Shown: piece by piece, positions 26,232 to 35,423 of the stretch
How positions within the stretch are numbered: position 1 is the first letter of the stretch
Layout: every line of letters starts with the position of its first letter
Assembly (NCBI RefSeq): GCF_001280125.1
Contig: NZ_LGEG01000224.1
Span: forward strand, 1-58,650
Length of the DNA stretch: 58,650 bases
Reading direction: 5' to 3'
Origin: Streptomyces sp. NRRL F-6492
GTDB taxonomy: Bacteria > Actinomycetota > Actinomycetes > Streptomycetales > Streptomycetaceae
Program-made: the position numbers and the translations under genes
The notes under the pieces: model-generated
Seen by the model: the letters and a program-made list of their open reading frames with translations, nothing else
Database searches by the model: none
What the model was told of the DNA's origin: nothing

Positions 26232-29200
26232 ATGGAAAAGATGTTCCGGCCGAGGGCCGGAAGACGGCCCGGTCGTGTCCGGGCCGTCACGGCGAGGGCG
26301 GTATCCGGGGCGTTGGCCACGGCGCTGCTCCTCGGTCTGACCGGGCACGCGTCCGCGGCGTCCGCCGCCGGAGGACCGACCGGCGCGGTCCTGGACGCCC
26401 GTGCCCTCGACCTCGTACAGCGGGGGAACGCGGCGCTGGCCGCCGTGCGCGCCACGCCGCCGGCCCGGACCGGGCTGGACCGGATCAGCGACGAACGGGA
26501 CCGGCAACTCGTCGAGGACTACGCGGAGTTCGACGAGGAGGAAGAAGTCCGCGAGGCCGCGCGGAAGGCCCTGGAGAGCACCGATCCGAACGCGATCCGG
26601 GACTTCCTGGAGCGGGGCGAGGCCGAGGCCCGCCAGCGGGCCAGGGACAAGCGGAACGCGGCCGACGTCGAGAACAGACAGAAGATCGAGGCGATGCGGG
26701 GCACGGGCGGCCCGTACTTCAACGCCGAGGCCGAGCGCGTCCTGAAGGGCACCGCCCGGGACCGCGCGGACTTCCTGGCCTTCGGCGCCGAGATCGCCCG
26801 GCAGCGGGACAGGGCCACCGAGCAGAACGAGCAGCAGCGCGCGGCCGAGAACCGCAGACGCGTGGAGATGCTCGCCGCGTTCGGCGGGCCCGAGGTCAAG
26901 CGGGCCGCACAGGTGGCGCTGGCCACCGGCGACGCCAAGACGATCGCCGACTTCCTGGAGAAGGGCTACCTGGTCGCGGCCCAGAAGGACGCCGACGACC
27001 GGGCCGCGCACGAGAAGGCGCAGAAGGAGGCTCTGGAAGCGGCGGAGCGGCTGCGCGAGCTGGCCGAGAACACCGCCCGTGCCGCCGGGGCCCGCACGAA
27101 GCTGATCACCGCGCACGGAGATGCGGTCCGGGCCCTCAAGAACGCCTCCAACGCCATGAGCCTGGCGGCCGCCGCCTCGCGCACCGCCGACCGGATGCTC
27201 TCGGCGGACCGGGCGGCCAGACGGACGTCGGACTACACCCAGGTGAAGGAAGACGTCGCCCGCCAGGTGGGCTTCGCCGACACCGCCGCCAAACAGGCCC
27301 AGGTCGCGGCGGGCCAGGCGAAGGTGCAGGCCGAGGTCCTGGTGGAGACCGGCCTGACGTACGGCACCCAGTGGGCCGACATCGCCGCCGGCATCCACGC
27401 GGCGTCCGACGCCGCGTCACGGGCCGCGCAGACCGCCCGGCACGCCGTCGACGCCACCGCCGCGGACTCCGCCGGCCTGAACTCCCAGAACCGGGCCGAA
27501 CTGCACGAGAAGCAGGCCAAGGCATGGCGTGCCAACGCCGAACAGCACGCCAAGGCGGCCGCCGGCCTCGCGGCCTCGGCCGCCAAGCAGGCGAAGATCG
27601 CGGCGGACGCCGCGACCAGGAGCCGACAGGCCCGCGTCGACGCCGAAGCGGCCGAGAAGTCGGCCTGGACCCACGCGCAGCGCACCCGTGACGCACGGAT
27701 CGAGGCGCAGCGGCAGGCGAAGGTGGCGGCCGAGCAGCGGGTGGTCGCGGAGCGGGAGCGGCAGGCGGCCGCGGCCGCCCGGGCCCGGGCGGACCAGGAA
27801 CGGGACAAGGCGACCGCCGCCCGGGCGCGGGCGGAGGCCGAGCAGCGCACCGCGTCGGCCAAGCGCGCCGAGGCCACGGCCGCCGCCGCGACGGCCGCGG
27901 AGAAGCGGGCGTACGCGCAGGCCCGGGAAGGAGCGGCGGCCCAGGCGGACCGTCAGGCGCGAGGGGAGGAGACCAAGGCCCGTACCGCCCGCGACAGGGC
28001 GGCGGACGCCGAGCGGCTGCACAGGGCCGAAGAGGCCAGGGCCAAGGCCACCGAGGCGCTGGCCGCCGCCTCCGCCGGTACCGACCACGCCGAGACCGCG
28101 CGGGCGGCGGCCACCGAGGCCCGCGGCGCCGCCGACGCGGCGGGCACGGCGGCGGCGCGGGCGCGGACCGCCGCGGACGGGGCCTCGGCGGCGGCGACGC
28201 GCTCCCGTCAGGCGGCCGTCGAAGCGGACGGCGCGGCCGGCCGCGCCCGCGCGGCGGCACAGACGGCGAGCGCGCACGCCGCGCGGGCGAACGCGGCGGC
28301 CGACACCGCCGAAGCGGCCGCGCACGCGGCCGACGCGGCGGCGGACAGGGCCGGGTCGGAGGCGGCGGCCACGCACGCGGCGGCGAACCGGGCCGACGCC
28401 AAGGCGTCCGAGGCCACCGCGCAGGAAGCCCGTGCGGGCATCGCCGCACACGAGGCCTCGCGCCTCGCGGGCCTCGCGGCGATCCACGCCCATCAGGCGC
28501 TGCAGGCGGCGAACCGCACGCGCGAGGAGGCCGAGGGGGCGACCCGTGAGGCCGGCATGGCCCGGGTGCAGGCGGGCATCGCGCTCCAGGCCGCGGCCTC
28601 CGCCCGCAACACCGCCGCGGGCATCGCGGATCCGGCCGACACCGCCATCACCCTCGTCGCACCCTTCGTCGGCACCGACGTGAGCGCCGACTTCGCCGCC
28701 GAAGTGGCCAAGGCGGCCTTGCAGACGGGCCTGGAGGAAGCGGCCAAGGCCGAGGCGCGGGCCACCGAGGCCGTCAAGGCGGCCGAAGCCGCCGAGACGG
28801 CGGCCAAGAACGCCAACGCCCAGGTCGCCCCCGCCTTCAAGGCCTCCGCCGCGGCCGCGCGGTCCTCGGCCGACGCCGCTCGCTCCGCCGCCGCCGCGAT
28901 CAGGTCCTCGGCGCAGGCCGCCGAGGACGGTGCCAAGGCCAGGGCCGCCGCCACCCGTGCCCACCAGGCCGACACCCAGGCCCAGGGCGACGCCGGGCTC
29001 GCCCGTCAGGCCGCCGACCAGGCCTTCGCGGACGCCGCGGCCGCCCGAACCGCCGCCACGCGGGCGGAGGCCGAGGCCCAGCGGGCGCGCAACGCCGCGA
29101 CCGAGGCGGAGAACCAGGCCGTCGCGGCCGGCAACGCCGCCGCCCTGGCGGAGAAGGAGGCGGCCACCGCGCGGGCGGCGGCCGAGAAGGCGACCCGGGA

Positions 29201-30335
29201 CGCCGCCGACGCCGCGAGACTCGCGGCGTCGGCGGAGGAGTACGCCACCTCGGCCGAAGCGGCCGCGAAAAACGCCGGCACCTACGCCAAGGAGGCCGGC
29301 GAGGCCGCCGAACGGGCCGAGGCGTACCAGCGCGAACAGGAGCGCAAGGCCCGCGAGGAGGCTGCCGGGGGCCGGACTTCGCCCCCGGTCGATGCCGACC
29401 CGGACACCATGAGGAAGGCGCTGGCCGAGGCGGGACTGAGCGAGGAGGAGTACCGGGCGGCCCTGGAGCTGTCGAAGCAGGACCTCCTCGACTACCTGAT
29501 GGAGAACGGCGGCGAGCTGCTGGTCGAGATGTTCGCCGAGGACATCATGGCCTGCATCGACGATCCGGACATCCCCACCTGCCTGTGGGCGATCGTCTCC
29601 AGCCTGCCGGCCGGCAAGCTGCTCAAGCTCGGCTCGAAGGTCCCGAAGATCACCAAGGCGATCTGGGGGATCGGCGCGTTCCTCGACAAGGTCGCCGGGG
29701 CGAAGAAGAAGATCAAGAAGTTCGACAGGGCACTGGAGCGGATCGAGAAGGCCCCCAAGTGCCTGACCGACGACGGCAAGGGCGACGGCAAGGGCGACGG
29801 CAAGGGAGGCAAGACCCTCAGGAACGTCGCGGTCACCGGTGTCACGGGTGCCGGAATGCTGCGCACCGGCAGCGGCAGCTGGCTCCAGTCGGCCGCGGCG
29901 GACGACACCGACCTCGGCTGCGGCCCGTACGTGTGGGTGCCGTTCCGTCCGGGCGTCGACAAGGGGGTGCAGGGCGACATCCCGGCGGACATGGGCGAAC
30001 CGTTCGGCGGGTTCCTGCGCCCCGGCGAGTACCTCTTCGTCGTCCGGCTGGACGGTTCACTGCGCGCCGTGCACGTCGACGACATGCGCGCCGAGAACCC
30101 GGACGCGGGCCACACCTCGCTGGGCGAGCGCAAGCCCGTCCTCATGGCGGGCGAGTTCGTCGTGGGCCCCGGCGGCGTGTTCACCCGGATCGAGAACTTC
30201 TCCGGTCACTACATGCCTCTGGACAGGGAGGGGTTCACCCCCCTGAAGGAGGTCACCCGCGCGGCCTTCCTGGCGCACGGCTGGGTGTTCCTCGACAAGG
30301 CCTGGGTGTACTACCCGGGACCGGGGAAGCACTGA
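26232..30335 (+). CDS. Giant secreted ALF-repeat/coiled-coil protein with variable C-terminus; probable polymorphic toxin
   Basis: This 1367-aa protein starts at ATG 26232, preceded by GGGGGAC. The signal peptide (about 1-40) ends near SAASAAGG. ALF repeats (about 55-250) include ALESTDPNAIRDFLERG and ALATGDAKTIADFLEKG. Residues about 260-1060 are an extreme Ala/Arg/Glu-rich helical rod, probably a long coiled coil. Near 1108 comes CIDDPDIPTCLWAIVSSLPA and LLKLGSKVPKITKAIWGIGA, the type of conserved hydrophobic pre-toxin segment seen before variable tips of actinomycete polymorphic toxins. A (GDGK)n linker follows. The last 130 residues (from about 1235) form a compact domain with LRPGEYLFVVRLDGSLRAVH, HTSLGERKPVLMAGEF and FSGHYMPL, whose activity I do not recognise. 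The toxin role is inferred from architecture. Confidence 0.7.
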   Translation: MEKMFRPRAGRRPGRVRAVTARAVSGALATALLLGLTGHASAASAAGGPTGAVLDARALDLVQRGNAALAAVRATPPARTGLDRISDERDRQLVEDYAEFDEEEEVREAARKALESTDPNAIRDFLERGEAEARQRARDKRNAADVENRQKIEAMRGTGGPYFNAEAERVLKGTARDRADFLAFGAEIARQRDRATEQNEQQRAAENRRRVEMLAAFGGPEVKRAAQVALATGDAKTIADFLEKGYLVAAQKDADDRAAHEKAQKEALEAAERLRELAENTARAAGARTKLITAHGDAVRALKNASNAMSLAAAASRTADRMLSADRAARRTSDYTQVKEDVARQVGFADTAAKQAQVAAGQAKVQAEVLVETGLTYGTQWADIAAGIHAASDAASRAAQTARHAVDATAADSAGLNSQNRAELHEKQAKAWRANAEQHAKAAAGLAASAAKQAKIAADAATRSRQARVDAEAAEKSAWTHAQRTRDARIEAQRQAKVAAEQRVVAERERQAAAAARARADQERDKATAARARAEAEQRTASAKRAEATAAAATAAEKRAYAQAREGAAAQADRQARGEETKARTARDRAADAERLHRAEEARAKATEALAAASAGTDHAETARAAATEARGAADAAGTAAARARTAADGASAAATRSRQAAVEADGAAGRARAAAQTASAHAARANAAADTAEAAAHAADAAADRAGSEAAATHAAANRADAKASEATAQEARAGIAAHEASRLAGLAAIHAHQALQAANRTREEAEGATREAGMARVQAGIALQAAASARNTAAGIADPADTAITLVAPFVGTDVSADFAAEVAKAALQTGLEEAAKAEARATEAVKAAEAAETAAKNANAQVAPAFKASAAAARSSADAARSAAAAIRSSAQAAEDGAKARAAATRAHQADTQAQGDAGLARQAADQAFADAAAARTAATRAEAEAQRARNAATEAENQAVAAGNAAALAEKEAATARAAAEKATRDAADAARLAASAEEYATSAEAAAKNAGTYAKEAGEAAERAEAYQREQERKAREEAAGGRTSPPVDADPDTMRKALAEAGLSEEEYRAALELSKQDLLDYLMENGGELLVEMFAEDIMACIDDPDIPTCLWAIVSSLPAGKLLKLGSKVPKITKAIWGIGAFLDKVAGAKKKIKKFDRALERIEKAPKCLTDDGKGDGKGDGKGGKTLRNVAVTGVTGAGMLRTGSGSWLQSAAADDTDLGCGPYVWVPFRPGVDKGVQGDIPADMGEPFGGFLRPGEYLFVVRLDGSLRAVHVDDMRAENPDAGHTSLGERKPVLMAGEFVVGPGGVFTRIENFSGHYMPLDREGFTPLKEVTRAAFLAHGWVFLDKAWVYYPGPGKH

Positions 30336-30350
30336 CCGTACGCGTGACCG

Positions 30351-30382
30351 CCGGGGACGGCCTCATGGAGGCCGTCCCCCGG
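30351..30382 (+). terminator. Terminator hairpin after the giant ALF gene
   Basis: A perfect 14-bp stem (CCGGGGACGGCCTC with GAGGCCGTCCCCGG, allowing one bulge in the C-run) has a 3-nt ATG loop. It lies 15 bp after the stop codon. Translation of the next gene starts only 45 bp further on. Confidence 0.6.
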
Positions 30383-30426
30383 CGGGACCGACCCGACCGC
30401 ACACCCCTACCGAAGCCGTGGTGCCC

Positions 30427-31119
30427 ATGGAACCCTCGACGTACCCCGAGCCCGACGTACGCCTGGCGCGTCTGGCGGACGCGGTCGGCCTCCCGCCCGT
30501 GTGGCCCCCGACCCGGGAGTTCCTCGACGGCCTCGCGGAGCGGACCGGGCTGCGCACCCCCGACCTCCTGCTCGTCGCGGACCTCCCCGTCCCCGGGGAC
30601 ACGTGGCTCTTCGACGAGACGGCCGGCGCCTCCAGCTCCCTGGTGGCGCGTTCCCTCGCCCTGCCCGCGTCCGCCCGGAGCCTGCTGCGCGCCCGCGCAC
30701 GGTCCATGACCGCACCGGCGCACACGCTCGCCACCCGGGAACTCCGCCCGTACGAGCGGTACCCGCCGGGCTTCGGATCGCTCCTCCTCCGGATGCTCGC
30801 GCTCCGCAACCTGAACTGGTCGGGAGCGGCCAAGGCGATGTGTCTGATGTCCGGTGTGTGCAAGGCGGCCTCGACCATCGGCGCGGTGGGCCGGGGCGCC
30901 AAGCCGCTCGACGCCGAGATGCTCGACGGCTTCGCCGCCACGCTCGGCGCACCGGTCGCCGTGCTGGCCGGGCTGACCGGCGTCCGCCCGGCGGCCGAAA
31001 GCCGCGAACTCGCGCCCGAGGTGATCGACACCGCCGCACTGGTCTGGGAGGTCCGGCACGTGACCCGGGACCAGGAAGGCCGGCTCACCGAGTACGCGGA
31101 GGCGCTGGGCGAGGGATGA
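30427..31119 (+). CDS. Uncharacterised 230-aa protein, possibly helix-turn-helix
   Basis: I do not recognise this protein. GTG codons at 30418 and 30421 are alternative starts; none has a strong ribosome binding site. It contains two segments that could be XRE-like helical bundles. One is near 25-55 (EFLDGLAERTGLRTPDLLLV). The other is near 125-185 (LNWSGAAKAMCLMSGVCKA, then LDGFAATLGAPVAVLAGLTG). No catalytic motif, signal peptide or membrane segment is visible. It lies 91 bp downstream of the giant ALF toxin-like gene on the same strand, across a hairpin, and converges with cobF. It could be a regulator or the toxin's immunity protein. Confidence 0.45.
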   Translation: MEPSTYPEPDVRLARLADAVGLPPVWPPTREFLDGLAERTGLRTPDLLLVADLPVPGDTWLFDETAGASSSLVARSLALPASARSLLRARARSMTAPAHTLATRELRPYERYPPGFGSLLLRMLALRNLNWSGAAKAMCLMSGVCKAASTIGAVGRGAKPLDAEMLDGFAATLGAPVAVLAGLTGVRPAAESRELAPEVIDTAALVWEVRHVTRDQEGRLTEYAEALGEG

Positions 31120-31146
31120 AACCCCCCGCGTCACACCCCCGACTCC

Positions 31147-31947
31147 TCACTCGCCGCCGTCGTCGCCGTCGCCGGAGTGGGGGCGCAGCAGGTAGGTGTC
31201 CATGATCCAGCCGTGGCGCTCCCTGGCCTCCGCCCGCGCGCGGCGGATCTCGTCGGCGACCTCGGACAGCAGACCCGAGATCAGGATCTCGTCCGGCGTG
31301 CCGATGTAGGCGCCCCAGTAGATCCACGTGCTGTCACCGGCGATGTGCCGGAAGGACTCGTGGGCGTCGAGCATCACGACGATGTCGCCGTCGGCGTTGC
31401 CGGCGGTCTCGGGGAGCCGTCGCCCGGGTGTGATGTGGACGGGCCGGCCGACCCGGTTCAGACCGATCCGGTGGCGTGCCGCGAGCGCGGAGACGCTGCT
31501 GATCCCCGGCACCACGTCATACGTGAACGTCACGTTCCCCCGGGCCGTGAGGTCCTCCAGGATCGCCAGAGTGCTGTCGTACAGGGAGGGGTCGCCCCAC
31601 ACGAGGAAGGCTCCGCGCTGCCCGGGGGCCATCTCGTCGCGGACCAGCCGCTCGCAGACGTCGGCGCGCCGCCGGCGCCAGTCGTGGACGGCGTCCCTGT
31701 ACCGGACGGACTCGTCCTGCGAGCGGTCGCGCCACGGGTCCTCCGCCTCGACGACCCGGTAGGGCCCGGTGACGTGCTCGTCGAGCATGTCCCGCCGGAG
31801 CCGGACGAGGGAGGACTTCTCCCGGCCCTTGTCGAGGACGAAGAACACGTCGGTCTCGCGCATGGCCCTCACCGCCGCGAGTGTCAGCTGGCCGGGATCC
31901 CCGGATCCGATGCCGATGACCGTGAGATGCCTGGTCGTGTCGCTCAA
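31147..31947 (-). CDS. cobF: Precorrin-6A synthase (deacetylating)
   Basis: This 266-aa cytosolic enzyme of the aerobic cobalamin pathway uses SAM to methylate C1 of precorrin-5, with loss of acetate, giving precorrin-6A. It has the tetrapyrrole methylase fold: VIGIGSGDPGQLTLAAVRAM at residues 10-29 (the family's first SAM motif), GAFLVWGDPSLYDST near 115 and VVPGISSVSALAARHRIGLN near 145. The length is typical for CobF. The start is TTG (CAA on the plus strand at 31945-31947) with AAGGAGC about 9 nt upstream. It lies 109 bp downstream of the BtuF-like gene on the same strand and may be co-transcribed. Other cobalamin biosynthesis genes are absent from the window. Confidence 0.92.
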   Translation of the reverse strand: MSDTTRHLTVIGIGSGDPGQLTLAAVRAMRETDVFFVLDKGREKSSLVRLRRDMLDEHVTGPYRVVEAEDPWRDRSQDESVRYRDAVHDWRRRRADVCERLVRDEMAPGQRGAFLVWGDPSLYDSTLAILEDLTARGNVTFTYDVVPGISSVSALAARHRIGLNRVGRPVHITPGRRLPETAGNADGDIVVMLDAHESFRHIAGDSTWIYWGAYIGTPDEILISGLLSEVADEIRRARAEARERHGWIMDTYLLRPHSGDGDDGGE

Positions 31948-32056
31948 CGCCGTGATGCTCCTTGATCGTGTCTGTCGTGGAACGGGTCATCCGGGTCCGA
32001 CGTGTCGAGGCCGGTGCGCGGGGACGCGAAGCCCCTTCCGGCAGGGGTCCGGTGGG

Positions 32057-32971
32057 TCAGCCCAGCGGGAAGGCCTCGGCCTCCGTCACCGGGTGCCCGG
32101 CCCGGACGTCGTGCAGGACGTGCGCGAGGATCTCCGCCCCGCGCACCACGCGGGGGCCGGGCCGGTTGAAGTGGGCGGGTCCGTCGAGCACCCAGACGGC
32201 TCCGGCGCGGACGGCGGGCAGGTCGCCCCAGCCGGGAAGGGAGGTGAGCAGTTCCCGCTCCCGGAGGGACCGCTCGGGCGGGAACCCGCACGGCAGTACC
32301 AGCAGCACGTCGGGGCGGGCGGCGCGGACGGCCTCCCAGGTCATCGGGCCGGTGTGCTCGCCCGGCGCGGCGAGGAGCGGCTCGCCCCCGGCGGCGTCGA
32401 TCTGCTCGGGAACCCAGTGTCCGGCGGGCCACAGCGGGTCGAGCCATTCGACGGCCACCACCCGGGGCCGGGCCCGTCCCGCCGTGCGGTGCCGCACCTC
32501 CGCCAGCCGGCCCAGCAGTTCCGCACGCCGCCGTTCGGCCCGCTCCCGTACGCCGAGCAGTTCGCCCACCGTGACCAGGCAGTTCAGCACGTCGTCCAGG
32601 GTGCGGGGCTCCAGGCTGAGGACCCGGGGCCCGCCGTCGAGGACGCGTACCGCGCGGGAGACGCCCTCGTACGAGACCGCGCACACGTCGCACAGGTCCT
32701 GGGTGAGCACGATCTCGGGCGCGAGGGCCCCGAGCGCTTCGGCGTCCAGGGTGTAGAGCGAGGAGCCGCTGTGCGCGGCGCCGCCGACCGCGGCGGAGAT
32801 CTCACGGCTGGTCAGGGCGTCCGGGGAGAACGCGGCGGAGGTCACCACCGGCACCCCGGCCACGCCCTCCGGAGGCCAGTCGCACTCGTGGGTCCTTCCC
32901 ACCAGATCGGCGGTCAGGCCGAGTTCGGCCACGATGTCGGTCGCGGCGGGCAACAGGGAGACGATGCGCAT
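32057..32971 (-). CDS. BtuF-like cobalamin-binding protein (periplasmic-binding fold, no signal peptide)
   Basis: This 304-aa protein has the class III substrate-binding fold of BtuF. It begins [32 protein letters not shown], the pattern of the cobalamin-binding BtuF branch, and continues with [50 protein letters not shown] and [12 protein letters not shown]. There is no signal peptide or lipobox, so it is probably cytosolic, as in many actinomycete homologues. It may bind cobalamin or a precursor inside the cell rather than deliver it to a BtuCD transporter, and none is encoded here. No riboswitch boxes are visible upstream. The ATG at 32971 has only a weak ribosome binding site, so it may be leaderless. 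Confidence 0.8.
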   Translation of the reverse strand: MRIVSLLPAATDIVAELGLTADLVGRTHECDWPPEGVAGVPVVTSAAFSPDALTSREISAAVGGAAHSGSSLYTLDAEALGALAPEIVLTQDLCDVCAVSYEGVSRAVRVLDGGPRVLSLEPRTLDDVLNCLVTVGELLGVRERAERRRAELLGRLAEVRHRTAGRARPRVVAVEWLDPLWPAGHWVPEQIDAAGGEPLLAAPGEHTGPMTWEAVRAARPDVLLVLPCGFPPERSLRERELLTSLPGWGDLPAVRAGAVWVLDGPAHFNRPGPRVVRGAEILAHVLHDVRAGHPVTEAEAFPLG

Positions 32972-33080
32972 GGTCCGAGCCTAGGGGGTGCCCTGCCGGC
33001 CGGGCCGCAGGGCGGGTGCCGGCCGTCGGGCGGCACCGTACTGGTGCGTTCCCCGTCCTTCACCGACGCGCCGACGAAGC

Positions 33081-33133
33081 CGTCCCGTCCACGGCCCCGA
33101 CCTGTTCCGACGGCCGGGACCGTGGACGGGACG
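33081..33133 (-). terminator. Hairpin downstream of the broken LAATG gene
   Basis: A 19-bp stem (CGTCCCGTCCACGGCCCCG paired with its complement, one mismatch) lies about 30 bp past the probable original stop (TTA at 33164-33166, plus-strand reading) of the surface-protein remnant on the minus strand. Confidence 0.6.
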
Positions 33134-33163
33134 TGAGGTGGGCCGCTGTCCTCGACGGTCCGG

Positions 33164-33660
33164 TTACGGGCGGACGGGGGCGACGCGCGGCGCCGGGTTG
33201 GTCGTGGACGTCTTGTTCAGCGAGAACGACCAGCCCTCGAAGCCGCCCTGCGCGGGCTTGCGACCCGAGGCACCGGACTGCGACGCGGGCCACGGCGAAT
33301 CCCACCGCGGTCAGCGCGGCCGCGGTGCCGCCGAGGACCAGGGCGCCGCCGCCGGTCGCGGCCAGCAGGCCGCCGCCCTGAGGGGAGGCGTTGTGCGCGG
33401 CCGTACCGGCCGGGGGCGGGGGCGTCGAGGCGGTCGGCCCACCGGACGAGGACACATCGTCGCTCGTGTCGATGACGGGTGTGACCGGCGGGGTGGCGCC
33501 GGTGGAGAGGGTGTTGGTGTACGTGAATCTGCCGAGTCCGGCCGGGGCGCTGACATCGCCGGGTGTCAGCGTGCCGAAGTCGACGGCCGGCAGGTTCACC
33601 GCCAGCGACAGGACATCGGGCGTCTTGGCGACCCGCACCGCCTGCAGTCGACACCGCCGC
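33164..33660 (-). pseudogene. Remnant of a secreted LAATG-anchored surface protein
   Basis: On the minus strand a frame encodes SLAVNLPAVDFGTLTPGDVS and FTYTNTLSTGATPPVTPVID, a Pro/Ser linker, then GLLAATGGGALVLGGTAAAL and VGFAVAR. This is a sortase LAATG signal followed by a membrane segment. The 5' part has no credible start or signal peptide. After the membrane segment the natural continuation (GRKPAQGGFEGWSFSLNKTS, ending at the stop at 33164) is in another frame, so a frameshift is likely. I read it as a decayed gene. The rest of 32972-33904 shows no intact gene, and other reading frames there have no recognisable protein features. Confidence 0.5.
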
Positions 33661-33904
33661 ACCGGGAGAAGGCAGTGGATGCGGGCGTGCGGCCCGCCCG
33701 TTCGAACTCCTCGCCCTCGACGCCCGCCCGAACCCGGCCTTCTCCTTGCGCCCGTCGGCATTTCGAGGAGTGAGGGTCGCGCGAGGACGGTGAACGGCAG
33801 GGCCGTATCCTGAGGAAGGCGGTGCGGACACCGCCGATGCGTCGCAGCCGCGCACCATCCCATTCCGGGTACCCAGTACCCTTCGAACGACCGGGAGTTG
33901 ACAG

Positions 33905-34549
33905 GTGATCAGTCTGGCCGCAGCGGGGGGAGTGGCCCTGGTCGAACTGGGCATGGCCCTGACTCCGGGACCGAACATGATCCACCTCGCCTCTCGCGCG
34001 ATCACCCAGGGCCGCAGGGCGGGCCTGGTCAGCCTGAGCGGGACCGCGGTGGGATTCCTGTGCTATCTGCTGGCCGCGGCCGCCGGCCTGTCCGCGCTGT
34101 TCGCCGCCGTGCCACTGGCGTTCACGGTGGTCAAGCTCGCCGGCGCCGCCTATTTGGCCTACCTGGCCTGGGACATGCTCCGGCCGGGTGGCCGCTCACC
34201 CTTCGCTCCGGCTGACGACCTGCCGCCCGTCTCCGACGCCCGCCTGTTCTCGATGGGGCTCCTGACCAACCTCCTCAACCCCAAGATCGCTCTCCTGTAC
34301 GCCGCCCTTCTGCCCCAGTTCATGGATCCGCAGGCAGGCCCGGAGTGGGCGCAACTGCTGCAACTCGGCGGGGTGCAGATCGTCGTGGGGATCTCCGTGA
34401 ACGCCCTCGTCATGCTGAGCGCGGCACGGGTGTCGGGGTTCCTGGCCGCCCGCCCCCGCGTGATGGCCGCTCAGCGGTTCGCGTCAGGCGGCATGCTCGG
34501 CGTCTTCGCGCTGCGTACGGCCCTGTCCCGCACGCCGGTCTCGGCCTGA
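33905..34549 (+). CDS. LysE/RhtB family amino-acid exporter
   Basis: This 214-aa inner-membrane exporter has the LysE family hallmarks: LGMALTPGPNMIHLASRAIT near residues 15-34 (the family's TPGPNM motif), then GRRAGLVSLSGTAVGFL and LKLAGA-type helices (VVKLAGAAYLAYLAWDMLR), and GLLTNLLNPKIALLYAALLP near 118. About six membrane segments are visible. Such proteins export basic or hydrophobic amino acids or related solutes; the substrate cannot be told. The GTG start at 33905 has GGGAG about 7 nt upstream. It is flanked by decayed genes and appears monocistronic. Confidence 0.9.
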   Translation: MISLAAAGGVALVELGMALTPGPNMIHLASRAITQGRRAGLVSLSGTAVGFLCYLLAAAAGLSALFAAVPLAFTVVKLAGAAYLAYLAWDMLRPGGRSPFAPADDLPPVSDARLFSMGLLTNLLNPKIALLYAALLPQFMDPQAGPEWAQLLQLGGVQIVVGISVNALVMLSAARVSGFLAARPRVMAAQRFASGGMLGVFALRTALSRTPVSA

Positions 34550-34699
34550 GCCACGCCCGCGTGCGGTTGTCACACGCACAACAGGTCGTCCTGCGCGAAG
34601 TGGGTGTACTTGAGTGCGCCCCGGTTTCGACCTCTCGACCCCGCCCCGCTCGCGAGTTCCACGCCGCCGAGGGGCCTCCGGCGGGTAGCCGGCGGATCG

Positions 34700-35373
34700 C
34701 CGCGAGCGGGGGCGGCGGACGGACGAGGAGTACGCGAAGCAGTGGCGGCCCCGGCGGCGGAAGATGACGGACTGTTCCACGGGGGAGCACGTCGACAGCT
34801 CGGTCAACGTGCACGTCGTCCCGCGCCCGGTGTCGCGGAAGCTGCACTCGGTCACACCGATCGTGGTCGAACGCTTCCTGGAGGAGATGGAGAACGACGG
34901 GGCGTAAGGTCCGGGAGTTCCGAGAGGTGCCCCTGCCCCGGTCGGTGCGGGAGGCGATCGAGCACTACGGGGCCAAGCACGGCACCACCGAGGACGGCCA
35001 TCTCCTGCGCGGTCCGGGCGGCCACTTCGCCGAAGGCATGGAACGACGCCGCGTGAAGAAGCTCCTCATGGACCTCCCGCCGCAAGAAGGGGCCGGGATG
35101 TACGGCTTCCGGCGCCACTTCGCCTCGAACGCCCTCGGCAACGGGATCCCCATCACCGACGTTGCCGAACGGACGGGACGCAGGTCCATCGAGGAGACCT
35201 ACCGCACCTGCCGACACCTGATGCCCGGCGGCATCACCAAGCCGCCCGGATCCTGGACGCCGGCCTCTGCCGGGCAGCCTGACCGCCCAAGAGGGCGTTG
35301 CGGCCGTGCGCGTGGCCGGGGTGCCGGTCCTCACCGGCATCGACTGGTCCTCCGGTCCCGAACCCCTGCCTGA
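34700..35373 (+). pseudogene. Inactivated tyrosine recombinase (phage/ICE-type integrase) remnant
   Basis: Two fragments in different frames belong to one integrase. The first (about 34710-34907) reads RTDEEYAKQWRPRRRKMTD and then VTPIVVERFLEEMEN, the N-terminal core-binding part, and ends in TAA at 34905. The second (from about 34915) reads REVPLPRSVREAIEHYGAKH and then GFRRHFASNALGNGIPITDV, the C-terminal catalytic half. The middle part, which would carry the first catalytic Arg, is missing. The position of the nucleophile Tyr (expected T-Y-x-HLMP) is Cys in ETYRTCRHLMP, and the GH motif reads GRR. The element is therefore dead. No attachment sites or other element genes remain nearby. Confidence 0.7.
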
Positions 35374-35423
35374 CCGGGGGGCTGGCCGGCCCGGGTCCTG
35401 GGCCGACCCGGTTCGCGAATCCG

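Noticed and set aside
27136..28964. Long minus-strand frames (437 and 515 aa) opposite the giant ALF rod
   Set aside because: They mirror the Ala-rich rod as Arg/Pro- or Gly/Arg-rich sequence with no start signals.
33388..33813. A plus-strand 140-aa frame over the LAATG remnant
   Set aside because: It has no recognisable features, while the minus strand carries a sorting signal and a downstream terminator.
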